A stretch of DNA of 64,000 bases, from the NCBI RefSeq assembly GCF_025399895.1, contig NZ_JAODUA010000006.1, positions 248,001 through 312,000 of the forward strand. The letters are read 5' to 3'. Origin of the DNA: Streptomyces sp. ASQP_92. GTDB taxonomy: Bacteria > Actinomycetota > Actinomycetes > Streptomycetales > Streptomycetaceae. Position 1 is the first letter of the stretch. Each line of letters opens with the position of its first letter. This document shows positions 39,806-48,415 of this stretch, one piece after another. The translations under genes and the position numbers were made by a program. Below the pieces are notes generated by a model. The model made no database searches. It saw only the letters and a program-made list of their open reading frames with translations, and was not told the origin of the DNA.

Positions 39806-40096
39806 GTGGAAGCCCAGTACTTCGAGCTGATCTGTGACGATCCCCCTTACTCGGTCGTGCTCACCGCCATGGGGGTGCGCAGGGTCGATGTCTTGCAGGC
39901 GCTGCGCAGGCTGACCGGGCTCAGCCTGTGGCGCAGCAAGGAACTCACCCTTCACCTGCCGGTGGTGATCTTCGGCGACGTGGCCCGAGAGGCGGCCGAC
40001 GCGGCGGTCGCCGTGCTGCAAGCGGCGGGGGCGGACGCCGAAGGAAGAGAGGGGCCGCCTCGACGGCCCGGCGCACAACGGGAGCCGACCGCTTGA
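39806..40096 (+). CDS. Orphan ribosomal protein L7/L12 C-terminal-domain-like protein
   Basis: This protein of 96 residues has YSVVLTAMGVRRVDVLQALRRLTGLSLWRSKELTLHLPVVIFGDVAREAADAAVAVLQAAGADAE, which follows the L7/L12 CTD pattern (VVL...K..VIK..R..TGL.L.EAK.LV...P..I......A......L...GA). The N-terminal dimer domain is absent. Small proteins like this occur beside tRNA genes in Streptomyces; their role is unknown. GTG 39806 follows AGGGGGAGCG. Confidence 0.78.
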   Translation: MEAQYFELICDDPPYSVVLTAMGVRRVDVLQALRRLTGLSLWRSKELTLHLPVVIFGDVAREAADAAVAVLQAAGADAEGREGPPRRPGAQREPTA

Positions 40097-40239
40097 GCGG
40101 CGTAGCCGAACAGCCGTGAGCGCTCCGCACCCAACCGCCCGCGTGGGTACCGTGCAGGTGTGTGAGCTTGAACGGACGGAGGCGCGATGCCCTGCCGAAC
40201 GGGTGAGCACAGCAGGCCCGCGACTGCTTGGGGGTTGTG

Positions 40240-41469
40240 ATGTTGGAGGAAGCCGAGGAGATCGGCCGGCGCGTCCGTCGTGCCAGGCTCCGGCTGGGGA
40301 TGCCACAGGCTGATCTCGCCACCGCGCTCGGCAAGACGCAGGGCTGGGTGTCCAAGATGGAGCGCGGGCTCATCGAGCTCGACCGTGTCGGCTTGCTCAA
40401 CCGGGTCGCCGCCGAGCTGCACGTTCACCCCAACGACCTGATCGGCCGCCCGTACGCCAGTAGCCCGGCCGAGAATCAGTGGCAGGTGTCCGCGAGCTCG
40501 ATCCTGCGCGAGTTGCGACGGTACGACCTGGCTCCGGTCTACGACGGCACCCCGCGCGGCTCGGGGGAGTTGTGGCGCGAGATGACCAGGCTGCACCGGC
40601 TGCGGGACGCGGCGGCCAACGTCGCGATCCTGCGCGTTCTGCCCGACCTGCTGCGCGAGGCCCGCGCTCTGGCCGAGGTCTCCGCCGGGCACGAGCGCGA
40701 GGAGGCGTACGCGATCTACGCGGTTGCCTGCAAGTTCGCCCACACCGCTGCGCATTCGCTGGGGCACCCGGAGCTCATCGCCATGGCGGCTGAGCGCGCC
40801 GCATGGTCCGCCCGCCTGTCCGGCGACCCCGTCATGCCTGCCCTCGCCGACTGGATGCGGGTCTGGGACATGTGGGCAACAGCCGATTGGGGCGACTCCC
40901 TCACGCTCTCCGACAAGGCCATCGCCGGTGTACAGCGCGACTATGAACGCGGTGACCCGCTCGCCGTCCGCATGTGGGGGACCCTGCAACTGCGTGCCGC
41001 TGTGTCCGCCGCGAGAGGTGGACGGGCCGCCGAGACCGAGGAGCGCATCGGCCATGCCAAGGCCGCTGCCGACCGTCTGAGCGGCTACCAGGGCCCGCCG
41101 GTGTACGACCGGCACTCCGTGACGTTCTCGCCCGGCAACGTGCAGATCCACGCCATCAGCGTGGCGCTTGAGATGGGCGACCAGACCAAGGCCCTTGCCA
41201 TAAACCGCCGTACCGGCCCCGAGGTGGTCGCCGCGCTGCCCCACTCCCGCCAGGGACACCACCACATGGACCTCGCCCGGGCCTGGCTCTGGGATGGCAG
41301 TCGCGACCGGGCCCTCGGCGAACTGGAGACCGCCGAGCGGATCGCCCCGCAGCTTGTACGCAACCACCCTGTGGCCCGCTCGACCCTGCGCAGCATCGTC
41401 TACGCCGAGCGAATGGCCACCCGCGAGAAGCTGCGCCGCATGTCGGACCGCTTTCACCTCGACGGGTGA
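40240..41469 (+). CDS. XRE regulator with TPR-like C-terminal region
   Basis: This protein of 409 residues has an N-terminal HTH (IGRRVRRARLRLGMPQADLATALGKTQGWVSKMERG, about 8-43). Repeated helical hairpins typical of TPR regulators follow (for example EEAYAIYAVACKFAHTAAHSLGHPELIAMAAERAAWSARLSG). Streptomyces has many such regulators, some responding to peptides or controlling neighbouring small operons. ATG 40240 was chosen over an in-frame TTG at 40228. The next three genes on the same strand may be targets. Confidence 0.85.
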   Translation: MLEEAEEIGRRVRRARLRLGMPQADLATALGKTQGWVSKMERGLIELDRVGLLNRVAAELHVHPNDLIGRPYASSPAENQWQVSASSILRELRRYDLAPVYDGTPRGSGELWREMTRLHRLRDAAANVAILRVLPDLLREARALAEVSAGHEREEAYAIYAVACKFAHTAAHSLGHPELIAMAAERAAWSARLSGDPVMPALADWMRVWDMWATADWGDSLTLSDKAIAGVQRDYERGDPLAVRMWGTLQLRAAVSAARGGRAAETEERIGHAKAAADRLSGYQGPPVYDRHSVTFSPGNVQIHAISVALEMGDQTKALAINRRTGPEVVAALPHSRQGHHHMDLARAWLWDGSRDRALGELETAERIAPQLVRNHPVARSTLRSIVYAERMATREKLRRMSDRFHLDG

Positions 41470-41524
41470 GGGCAGTATTCCTCCGATTCATATTCGGCCC
41501 CTGGCGCGCTCCTAGCTTCGGAGC

Positions 41525-41965
41525 ATGACAGGACGAGCAGCCCCTCATCTCCCCTCCCAGGGCGCCGAGTTGGGCACTGCGGCCCCTTACTTCCCCCGGC
41601 TCGGCGATCTCGCCCGTGACACCGCCCACGGCGGCGAGATCGGCGTCGTGCTCGCCCTGCCGGGTGCGGACGCGGCGACCTACCACCTGCGTCCGCCCGG
41701 CGGCGGTGAAAAGTGGACGGCGCCGGCCGACGGCACCACCCTGCGTCCCGTTCCGGCCCAGGTCACCTACGTCGCTCCGGGAAGGCGCGACGTGGCGTAT
41801 GACCATCGCGCCCAGCAGGGCGCGCTACCTGTCCTCGTGTACTTCGAGGATGGAGGCAACGTCGAGTCACTGCTCGTTCTCGACCCGGATCAACTTGAGC
41901 TCCTCTACTGCCAAGTTGGACGGATCATCGAACTCCGCGACCGGGCCCGCGGCGGCGCCTTATGA
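41525..41965 (+). CDS. Conserved hypothetical protein
   Basis: This protein of 146 residues was not recognised. It has no membrane segment. The middle (GGEIGVVLALPGADAATYHLRPPGGGEKWTAPADGTTLRP) suggests a small beta domain. It lies 55 bp downstream of the XRE-TPR gene on the same strand. Confidence 0.68.
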   Translation: MTGRAAPHLPSQGAELGTAAPYFPRLGDLARDTAHGGEIGVVLALPGADAATYHLRPPGGGEKWTAPADGTTLRPVPAQVTYVAPGRRDVAYDHRAQQGALPVLVYFEDGGNVESLLVLDPDQLELLYCQVGRIIELRDRARGGAL

Positions 41966-42295
41966 GCGCCCGCCACGCGCCCCGTCACCACCACGCATGA
42001 TCCGCTCGGCCGCTTCCTCGGCCGGCTGTGGGTACTGGGAGCGGTCATCGGGCTCGTCGCTCTGGCAACTGCTGTCGACAGCAGGATCGCCAACCGAGGC
42101 GCTCTCGCGCCGCCCCTGACAACGCCCGATCGCGCCCGTTCCGGACCTCTGAATCTCCCCACCCGCCCGGTGGTGCCTGACACAACCCACCGGGTGGGCG
42201 GGGTCTCGCCTCGGCTCGGAACGCACCGCGCGAATCTGGCCGGGTGCCGCACCACGCACGTCCGACGCACCACCCCACCAAGGAGGCAAAGGACC
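41966..42295. other. 330-bp gap without a supported gene
   Basis: A frame here reads a membrane-helix-like segment (GRLWVLGAVIGLVALATAV) but lacks any ATG/GTG/TTG between its upstream stop and that segment. It may be a decayed small membrane gene. Only the ribosome site AAGGAGG just before 42296 is clear. Confidence 0.4.
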
Positions 42296-42772
42296 GTGAC
42301 CGTAGTACAGGAACACCCCGCGACCGACGCGCGGACCCTGATCGACTCCGAGCTGCGGGCGACCCTCGCAGCCAACATGCGCGCCAAGTTCGAGAACCTG
42401 ACCGAGGAGCAGGCGCACCGGGGCATCGGGCAGATGCTCGCCTTCCTCGCCGCCGGCGCGCACAGCCCCATCCCGTTGAGTCCGTCCCCGTTGGTGGACG
42501 ATTTCTGGCACGCATTCCTGCTGCACACCAAGGCGTATCAGGACTTCTGCGAGCGGACGCTCGGGAAGTTCGTCCACCATCAGCCGGGCTTCCTCGACAA
42601 GGAGGAGCACGGCGGCGGCAAGGCGCTGCGCGCCCGCACAGTGGACGCCATCGCCTCGGCCGGGTTCGTGGTCGACATGGACTTCTGGCCCGAGCTGGAC
42701 ATCGCCGACTGCTCGCAGTGCCATGCGAACTGCCACAACAGCCCCAAGCACAACGCTGCTCGGCTGGTCTGA
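42296..42772 (+). CDS. Glycine-rich-domain-like (GRDP) protein
   Basis: This protein of 158 residues contains SPLVDDFWHAFLLHTKAYQDFCERTLGKFVHH, the conserved His/Cys-bearing segment of glycine-rich domain-containing proteins. The C-terminus has a CSQCHANCHNS cluster that may bind metal. GTG 42296 follows AAGGAGGCAAAGG. The function is unknown. Confidence 0.75.
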   Translation: MTVVQEHPATDARTLIDSELRATLAANMRAKFENLTEEQAHRGIGQMLAFLAAGAHSPIPLSPSPLVDDFWHAFLLHTKAYQDFCERTLGKFVHHQPGFLDKEEHGGGKALRARTVDAIASAGFVVDMDFWPELDIADCSQCHANCHNSPKHNAARLV

Positions 42773-42856
42773 CAGTTCGCTGTGCCGGCCCCCGACTTGT
42801 GCCACGCTGTGGCCGAGCCGGGGGCCGGCTTCCGTTCTGTGCGAGGAGAGACGCGG

Positions 42857-43660
42857 GTGGAGCGCACACCGTGGCAGGAACTTCCGCCCGCAGCGCGGCG
42901 CGCCGTCGAGGCGCACACGGGTGCGGTCGAGGGGGCGGAGAGCGCAGACAAAGGCGTGATGTCGCGCTTGGCCTGCACCCTGTGTACTGCTTCGGGGCTC
43001 GTATTCATCAAGGGCACCCGCGCGGATGACGCCTCGGCATGGATGTACCGCACAGAAGCGAAGGTCACGGCGTACGCGCCGATCGGACCGCGCCTGCTGT
43101 GGGAGGCCGAGGGGGGCGGGTGGCTGCTCGTCGGGTACGAGCACGTTCCTGGCCGACACCCCGACCTCGCCCCCGGATCTGCCGACCTCGTGCCGCTGGT
43201 CGGCGCGCTCACTGCCATGTCAACTATCTCGTGGCCCAGGGGAGTTGGAAAGAAGCCGCTGCCCATTCGATGGGGCTCCCTCATCCCTGACGGCCGGGCG
43301 CGCCACCTCGACGGTCGGAGCCTTGCGCACACCGACATGTCGCCGTTGAACATGCTGGCCACCCCCGACGGCATCCGCCTGGTCGACTGGGCCCTCGCCT
43401 GCCCGGCGCCCGACTGGGCCGATTCCGCATTCACTGTGCCGCGCCTCATCCACGCCGGACACACGGTCGAGCAGGCCGAAGCTGTCGCCCACCAAGTCCC
43501 GGCCTATCGCAGTGCCTCGCCGGAAGCAGTGAGCACCTTCGCTCACGCGCTGCTCGCTGTGTGGGAGAGCAGGGAGAAGGCCGACCCTCTTCCGCACAGG
43601 GGTGCGCTGATCGCTGCGGCGCGGGCCTGGGCCGACCATCGCGCGCTGACAGTGGTATGA
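42857..43660 (+). CDS. APH-like phosphotransferase/kinase
   Basis: This protein of 267 residues has the phosphotransferase pattern: SGLVFIKGTRADD (N-lobe Lys region), WLLVGYEHVPG, then the catalytic loop LAHTDMSPLNMLAT with Asp and Asn (about 156-169) and the metal-binding DW in GIRLVDWALACPAPDW. The family covers aminoglycoside and small-metabolite kinases; the substrate is unknown. GTG 42857 follows GAGGAGAG. Confidence 0.82.
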   Translation: MERTPWQELPPAARRAVEAHTGAVEGAESADKGVMSRLACTLCTASGLVFIKGTRADDASAWMYRTEAKVTAYAPIGPRLLWEAEGGGWLLVGYEHVPGRHPDLAPGSADLVPLVGALTAMSTISWPRGVGKKPLPIRWGSLIPDGRARHLDGRSLAHTDMSPLNMLATPDGIRLVDWALACPAPDWADSAFTVPRLIHAGHTVEQAEAVAHQVPAYRSASPEAVSTFAHALLAVWESREKADPLPHRGALIAAARAWADHRALTVV

Positions 43661-43709
43661 GGACGGCCCCGCTGGTTGGCGGGACCGTACGAGGGGCGCA
43701 GTTGGCTGA

Positions 43710-43931
43710 CTACGCGGCCTGTCGTGCTGCGTTGTGGTCGGCGAGGCGGGCGGCGATGGCGGAGCGTAGGCCGTCGCTGGGGTCGGCGGTGCCATCGGTC
43801 TGGCGGCGGAGCCCGGCGAGGGTTTCGTGTAGGCCGGGCTCGGTCTGGTCGAGATCGAGGCGGATACGGAGGGCGGCGCCCTGCTCCTTGGGCAGCTTCT
43901 CGGAGAGCGCGCGGTCGAGGGTGCGGAGCAC
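43710..43931 (-). pseudogene. Probable 3' remnant of a gene downstream of vapC
   Basis: A coding-like frame (LRTLDRALSEKLPKEQGAALRIRLDLDQTEPGLHETLAGLRRQ onward) ends at 43710. It continues upstream without a start codon to the vapC stop in the same frame. Only an internal GTG at 43931 could start it. It looks like the tail of a longer gene whose front was lost. Confidence 0.4.
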
Positions 43932-44060
43932 GAGGGCGGGGTCGGTCTCGGGCCAGTCCAGTGCCGCCGTGCCCGTCGGCTTGGTGCGCTGCGTGGCGAG
44001 GTGGGTCGGGAGTTCAGCTCGGAGCGTTTGCAGGGTGTCGAGGTCGGCGCCGTGAGATCC

Positions 44061-44471
44061 CTACGCCTTGAGGTCGATCCGGCGGGTGGGCTGGGACGTC
44101 GTCCGGGCGATCGTCTCGAAGTCCTGGTCGTAGTGGAGCAGCGTCAGACCGGCTTCCTCGGCGACTGCGGCCAGGAGCAGGTCCACGGCTCCGGCGCTGC
44201 GGTGCTCGCCCTTCGCGGTGAGCTGCTCCTGGACCACCCGGGCGCGCCGGTAGACGCCATCCGGCATGGGGCACCAGGTGAACCGGCTCAACCGCAGGCG
44301 AATGCTGTCACGGTCCTTGGCCGAGCGAGCGGAGTAGAGCAGTTCCAGCTCGGTGAGGTCGCACAGGGCGACGAGGCCGGCGCCGATGCGCCGTTCCCAG
44401 TCGTCGGTCGCCTGGCGCAGCAGGATACGGGCGAGCGCGGAGGTGTCGATCAGGTAATCGGCAACGCTCAC
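44061..44471 (-). CDS. vapC: VapC-type PIN-domain toxin
   Basis: This protein of 136 residues is a PIN-domain ribonuclease. The acidic residues are Asp9 in YLIDTSALAR, the Glu of LTELELLYSA (about residue 42), and the Asp of AGAVDLLLAAVAEEAG and LLHYDQDFETIA. It probably cleaves RNA (often tRNA). GTG 44471 overlaps the antitoxin stop by GTGA. Confidence 0.9.
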   Translation of the reverse strand: MSVADYLIDTSALARILLRQATDDWERRIGAGLVALCDLTELELLYSARSAKDRDSIRLRLSRFTWCPMPDGVYRRARVVQEQLTAKGEHRSAGAVDLLLAAVAEEAGLTLLHYDQDFETIARTTSQPTRRIDLKA

Positions 44472-44695
44472 CGGGCGGTGCCGCGTCGGTAGTTGCGCTT
44501 GTCGAGCAGGAGCTCGGCGTCCAAGGCGCCGTCGGCAGCGAGGTCCTGCAACTCCCGCAGGGCGCGCAGGCGTCGGTTGCGGTCGACGATCTCGCGCAGA
44601 GCGGTATTGATGGTGTCCCGCTTGGTCGTGGTGCCCAGCTCCTTGGCGGCTGCCTCCAGGGCTTCGTCGTCGAGATCGATGACTGTGCGGCTCAT
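44468..44695 (-). CDS. vapB: VapB-type antitoxin
   Basis: This protein of 75 residues has an N-terminal ribbon-helix-helix (MSRTVIDLDDEALEAAAKELGTTTKRDTINTALREIV). A toxin-binding tail ends with YRRGTAR. It would bind the palindromic operator just upstream and neutralise VapC. ATG 44695 follows GAGGGGGAG. Confidence 0.9.
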   Translation of the reverse strand: MSRTVIDLDDEALEAAAKELGTTTKRDTINTALREIVDRNRRLRALRELQDLAADGALDAELLLDKRNYRRGTAR

Positions 44696-44714
44696 GAGCG
44701 GCTCCCCCTCGCAT

Positions 44715-44756
44715 GTATATCGGTTCGTATATCAAGGTACATCGGCTGCGATATAC
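44715..44756 (-). promoter_or_regulatory. vapBC operator/promoter region
   Basis: GTATATCG (44715-44722) and CGATATAC (44749-44756) are inverted copies, with a further direct GTATATC at 44727-44733. The A/T-rich block lies directly before vapB and fits autoregulation by VapBC. Confidence 0.6.
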
Positions 44757-44848
44757 GCGCCAGGCGCTGTGGCGGAGTGCTTCGGCGGGCCGGACACGGC
44801 CGGGCTGCGGCAGGCCGGCGCGGGGGAGGGAGGACAGGCGGAGGCGGT

Positions 44849-45035
44849 GCGCCCTCACCCTCGAAGCGCCCTCACCCCCGAAGCGCCCTCACCCCCGAAG
44901 CGCCCTCACCCCCGAAGCGCCCTCACCCCCGAGGCGCCCTCACCCCCGAGGCGCCCTCACCCCCGAAGCGCCCTCACCCCCGAAGCGCCCTCACCCCCGA
45001 GGCGCCCTCACCCCCGAAGCGCCCTCACCTCCGAA
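44849..45035 (+). repeat. 17-bp tandem repeat, 11 copies (minisatellite)
   Basis: The unit is GCGCCCTCACCCCCGAA. Copies run without gaps; a few bases vary (CCCTCG in copy 1, GAG for GAA in copies 5, 6 and 9, ACCTCC in copy 11). Because 17 is not a multiple of three, long ORFs across it are artefacts. It lies about 100 bp before trpD; the copy number may vary between strains. Confidence 0.95.
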
Positions 45036-45133
45036 GCGCCCGCGCGCCAGGGGTGGGATGGGACGGTGGATATTCTGCGGGGGACAGTGCGCGGGCCGGG
45101 TTCTCGGGCCGCGGTCGCGGCAGAGGGAGTCAC

Positions 45134-46195
45134 GTGATCGAGTCCGGCCGCACCTGGCGGCACCTGCTGGCCGTACTGCTGCGTGGCGAGGATCTCGGTG
45201 CGGACGACGCCCGGTGGGCCATGCGGCAGGTGATGGACGACGCGGCGGAGCCGGCGCAGCTCGCCGGGTTCCTGGTCGCGCTCCGGGCCAAGGGCGAGAG
45301 CGCCGAGGAGATCCACGGGCTGCTCGACGCCCTGATGGAGCGGGTCGTCCCGCTCCCCGTGGACGGCGCCGACGTCGTCGACATCGTGGGGACCGGCGGC
45401 GACGGCGCGCACACCGTGAACGTGTCCACCATGGCCGCCGTCGTGGTCGCCGGAGCCGGCGCCCCGGTGGTCAAGCACGGCGGCCGCTCGGTCTCCAGCA
45501 AGGCCGGGGCCGCCGATGTACTGGAGGCCCTCGGGCTCCCTCTCGACCTCACCCCGGAAGCCGTCGCCCGCTGCGTACGCGAGACCGGCATCGGCTTCAC
45601 CTTCGCGCCCCGCTTCCACCACGGGCTGCGGCACGCGGGCCCGGTCCGCAAATCGCTCGGCGTGCCCACCGTCATCAACTACCTGGCCCCGCTGACCAAC
45701 CCGGCCCGTCCCCGTACCGCCGTGGTCGGCTGCTCCAACACCTCGCTCGCCCCCGTCCTCGCGGACGTGCTCGCGGCGCGCGGGGCGAGCGCGCTGGTGG
45801 TGCGCGGCGACGACGGCCTCGACGAGATCACGACGGCCGCGCCCACCGAGGTGTGGGTCGCCGCGGCCGGGCAGGTACGTCAAGTGCGCCTGGATATGGC
45901 CGAGTTCGGCCTCCTCCGCTGCGCGCCCGACGCGCTGCGCGGGGGCGACGCCGCCTACAACGCGCGCGCCGTCCACCGGGTGATGGACGGTGAGACCGGG
46001 CCGGTGCGCGACGCCGTGCTCGCCAACGCCGCGGGGGCGCTGGCCGCGTACCGGGGCCTCGCGGACCGCGATCTGCCCGACGCGTTCGCCGCCGCCCTCG
46101 ACGAGGCCCGCAACGCCATCGACTCCGGCGCCGCCGCGCGAACCCTGAAGAACTGGCTGGAGCTGGCGCGCTCGCTGCGGGGGGCCGCGCGGTAA
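45134..46195 (+). CDS. trpD: Anthranilate phosphoribosyltransferase
   Basis: This protein of 353 residues transfers phosphoribosyl from PRPP to anthranilate, the second step of tryptophan synthesis. Family motifs are DIVGTGGDGAHTVNVSTMAA (about 83-102), KHGGRSVSSKAGAADVLEALG (about 115-135), RFHHGLRHAGPVRKSLGVPTVIN and LAPLTNPARP. GTG 45134 follows AGAGGGAG. It stands alone here, which is normal for actinobacterial trpD. Confidence 0.95.
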   Translation: MIESGRTWRHLLAVLLRGEDLGADDARWAMRQVMDDAAEPAQLAGFLVALRAKGESAEEIHGLLDALMERVVPLPVDGADVVDIVGTGGDGAHTVNVSTMAAVVVAGAGAPVVKHGGRSVSSKAGAADVLEALGLPLDLTPEAVARCVRETGIGFTFAPRFHHGLRHAGPVRKSLGVPTVINYLAPLTNPARPRTAVVGCSNTSLAPVLADVLAARGASALVVRGDDGLDEITTAAPTEVWVAAAGQVRQVRLDMAEFGLLRCAPDALRGGDAAYNARAVHRVMDGETGPVRDAVLANAAGALAAYRGLADRDLPDAFAAALDEARNAIDSGAAARTLKNWLELARSLRGAAR

Positions 46196-46241
46196 ATGGT
46201 TCGGAGCACCCCCGCGAGTGGCGTACAGTTGTGTTTACCGA

Positions 46242-46315
46242 CGCGGGGTGGAGCAGCTCGGTAGCTCGCTGGGCTCATAACCCAGAGGTCGCAGGTTCAA
46301 ATCCTGTCCCCGCTA
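46242..46315 (+). tRNA. Initiator tRNA-fMet(CAU)
   Basis: The 74-nt gene without CCA has anticodon CAT and the three G-C pairs GGG/CCC in the anticodon stem. It also has a C1/U72 mismatch. The last two are the hallmarks of the bacterial initiator tRNA. Confidence 0.94.
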
Positions 46316-46320
46316 CTGAA

Positions 46321-46360
46321 CGAAGAGGCCCGGCACTTGAAAAAGTGCCGGGCCTCTTCG
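46321..46360 (+). terminator. Perfect 18-bp hairpin after tRNA-fMet
   Basis: An arm starting CGAAGAGGCC (46321) pairs fully with an arm ending GGCCTCTTCG (46360) around a GAAA loop. It is a strong terminator, 6 bp after the tRNA. Confidence 0.85.
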
Positions 46361-46442
46361 CGTTCGCGGTGCCGATTCGGCGAGTAGTCTCTCGTGCGCG
46401 GAGAGTCAGTGAACGGTGGTGTGTGCGGGGTGGGAGGTGGGG

Positions 46443-46709
46443 GTGGTGCGCCGCAGGGTGGTGGCCGGGGTGCTGTTGCTCGTCGGGCTCGGGGTCGTGC
46501 TGGGCGGTTGCCAGGAGGCCGGTGGTCCCGTGCCCGTCGTCGTGCGGGGGCCCGCCACCGGGTCCGCGGTGCCTGCCCACGGTTGCCGTCTCAACCGGGA
46601 CGGCTGGGCCGAGCTGCCCTGTGTGCCCGAGCGGGCGGCCAACCATCGCCACACGCGGGGGAGCTGTGTACGGGGGCGCCCCGGCCCGCACCGATGCCGA
46701 CGCCACTGA
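46443..46709 (+). CDS. Putative small lipoprotein
   Basis: This protein of 88 residues has a lipoprotein signal: basic VVRRRVV, hydrophobic AGVLLLVGLGVVL, then lipobox LGGC near residue 22. The rest is Pro/Arg-rich with several Cys. GTG 46443 follows GGGAGGTGGGG. It ends 16 bp before the phosphatase gene, so they may be co-transcribed. The C-terminal part could be non-conserved. Confidence 0.5.
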   Translation: MVRRRVVAGVLLLVGLGVVLGGCQEAGGPVPVVVRGPATGSAVPAHGCRLNRDGWAELPCVPERAANHRHTRGSCVRGRPGPHRCRRH

Positions 46710-46725
46710 CGCCGCCTCCCGGAGC

Positions 46726-47919
46726 GTGATCCTCCGCCGCCGACCCGCATGGGTGCGTCGAGTAGCCGCAGAGGTCGAAAGGCGGCAGGCTGGACGGGTG
46801 CGGCAGCGAGCAGAGGGCGACAGGCGCCTGGTACGGGCGCTACCCGTACTTCTCATCGTGGTCGGCTTCGTCTTCGACGCCTCCACCCCGCCCGACCTGA
46901 CGGCCGCCGCCTTGTTCGCGGGCGCGCCGGTGGCCGCGGCCCCGTTCTACTCGGACCGCGGCACCGCGGCCGTCGGGGCGGGTTCGCTGGCCGCGGTCGT
47001 GGCGCTCTGGTTCATACACGACCTCCCCAACCTCGGCGAAGGCGCCAGCGAGCTGTTCACCGTGCTCACGGTGAGCGCCCTGGCCCTGGTCATCAACCGC
47101 ATCCTGCGCCGCAGTGGCGAACAGCTCGCCTCCGCCCGCGTCATCGCCGAGACCGCGCAACGCGCCGTACTGCCCACCCCCGCCTCCCGCATCGGCGGAC
47201 TGCATGTCGCCGCGCGGTACGAGGCGGCGCAGGCGGACGCCTTCATCGGCGGGGACCTCTTCGCCGTGCAGGACACCCCGTACGGGGTCCGGCTCATCGT
47301 GGGTGACGTACGCGGCAAGGGGCTCCAGGCGGTGGAGGCCGTCGCCGTGGTGATCGGCGCGTTCCGGGAGGCCGCCGAGCAGGAGTCGTCCCTGGAGGCG
47401 GTGACCCAGCGGCTGGAGAGGGCGCTGGCCCGCGAGGGGACCCGGCGCGACCGGCTCGACGCGGTCGAGGGGTTCACCACGGCGCTGCTCGCCGAGATCC
47501 CGCGCGGCGAGAGCACCGTACGCCTGGTGAACCGGGGCCATCCCGAGCCCTTCCTGCTGCACGCGGACGGCTCGCTCGACGCCCTGGTGCCGAGCGAGCC
47601 CGCGCTGCCGCTCGGCATGTCCGACCTCGGGGTGTGGCCGGACCGCGCGGACGTGCGGCCCTTCCCGGCCGGCTCGACGCTGCTGCTCTACACCGACGGC
47701 CTGTCCGAGGCGCGTGACGCGGCGGGCGTCTTCTATCAGCCCGGCGTCCGGCTGAGCGGTGCGATCTTCCCGGGCCCGGACGAGGTCCTGGACGCGCTCG
47801 TCGACGACGTACGCCGCTATACGGGAGGCGGCTCCAGCGACGACATGGCGCTGCTCGCGGTGGCCCGCCCGGCCGAGGGGCAGCCGGAGCGGCGGCGCAC
47901 GGTGCCGATCGTGAAGTAG
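46726..47919 (+). CDS. Membrane-bound SpoIIE/PP2C-type protein phosphatase
   Basis: This protein of 397 residues has an N-terminal membrane region of about four helices (LVRALPVLLIVVGFVFDAS to FTVLTVSALALVINRIL) and a linker. The C-terminal SpoIIE domain has IGGDLFAVQDTPYGVRLIVGDVRGKGLQAV (metal-binding Asp pairs), LLLYTDGLSEARD and GGSSDDMALL. It probably dephosphorylates anti-sigma antagonist proteins. The start is uncertain (GTG 46726 or 46753). Confidence 0.88.
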   Translation: MILRRRPAWVRRVAAEVERRQAGRVRQRAEGDRRLVRALPVLLIVVGFVFDASTPPDLTAAALFAGAPVAAAPFYSDRGTAAVGAGSLAAVVALWFIHDLPNLGEGASELFTVLTVSALALVINRILRRSGEQLASARVIAETAQRAVLPTPASRIGGLHVAARYEAAQADAFIGGDLFAVQDTPYGVRLIVGDVRGKGLQAVEAVAVVIGAFREAAEQESSLEAVTQRLERALAREGTRRDRLDAVEGFTTALLAEIPRGESTVRLVNRGHPEPFLLHADGSLDALVPSEPALPLGMSDLGVWPDRADVRPFPAGSTLLLYTDGLSEARDAAGVFYQPGVRLSGAIFPGPDEVLDALVDDVRRYTGGGSSDDMALLAVARPAEGQPERRRTVPIVK

Positions 47920-48164
47920 GGGAGTCCGATGCGGCGGCGCGCGGGGTGTCGCGGTGTGGGAGGCGAGGCGTCACGATGCGTGCCCGAAAGGTGTCCCTGC
48001 GCATAACAATTGACACACCGTCAGAATGCGGCGGTGGCAAGGGTGACTCCGGGAAGTCATCAACTCGCCCGAATTGCCCCGGCAATGGGCACTAAGTCCA
48101 GGCCAGAACCGTTAACGATCAGTGGGAACGGCTTGGAATCCGGCCCCGGTGTCTATTAACGTTC

Positions 48165-48400
48165 GATAACGCAGCGCGGCCGTCCCAGCCGCCGCCACGG
48201 TGGCACCGCGCGCCTGCGCCGAATCCCGCCAGGGAACCGGGGAACCACCAACTTGGGGTGAATCGGACGTCCGTCATGGGCGCTCGTAGGAGTCCTTCCT
48301 GCTCCGAACTCCCCCGAGGCCTCAAGGGCCAGGGGGCCCCACCCGAGGACTTGACGGCCCGGGTGGACCCCACCGCCAACCGGTAGGCGACAAGGAAGGA
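48165..48400 (+). ncRNA. ydaO-type c-di-AMP riboswitch
   Basis: The leader of the M23 peptidase gene carries the conserved ydaO core: CCGAATCCCGCCAGGGAACC, then GGGGAACCACC, CTTGGGGTGAATCGG (48217-48270 region), and later AGGAGTCCTTCCTGCTCCGAAC and the closing AACCGGTAGGCG just before AAGGAAAGGAG. Boundaries are approximate. In Streptomyces such switches turn off cell-wall hydrolase genes when c-di-AMP is high. The 240 bp before it (47920-48160) hold a probable promoter near 48145-48160 (TCTATTAACG) and nothing else I can support. Confidence 0.85.
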
Positions 48401-48415
48401 AAGGAGCGCGCCCTC

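Noticed and set aside
44713..45993. ORFs of over 400 codons running through the 17-bp repeat
   Set aside because: They arise because the repeat has no stops in any frame; the translation is low-complexity and only the trpD frame after 45134 is real.
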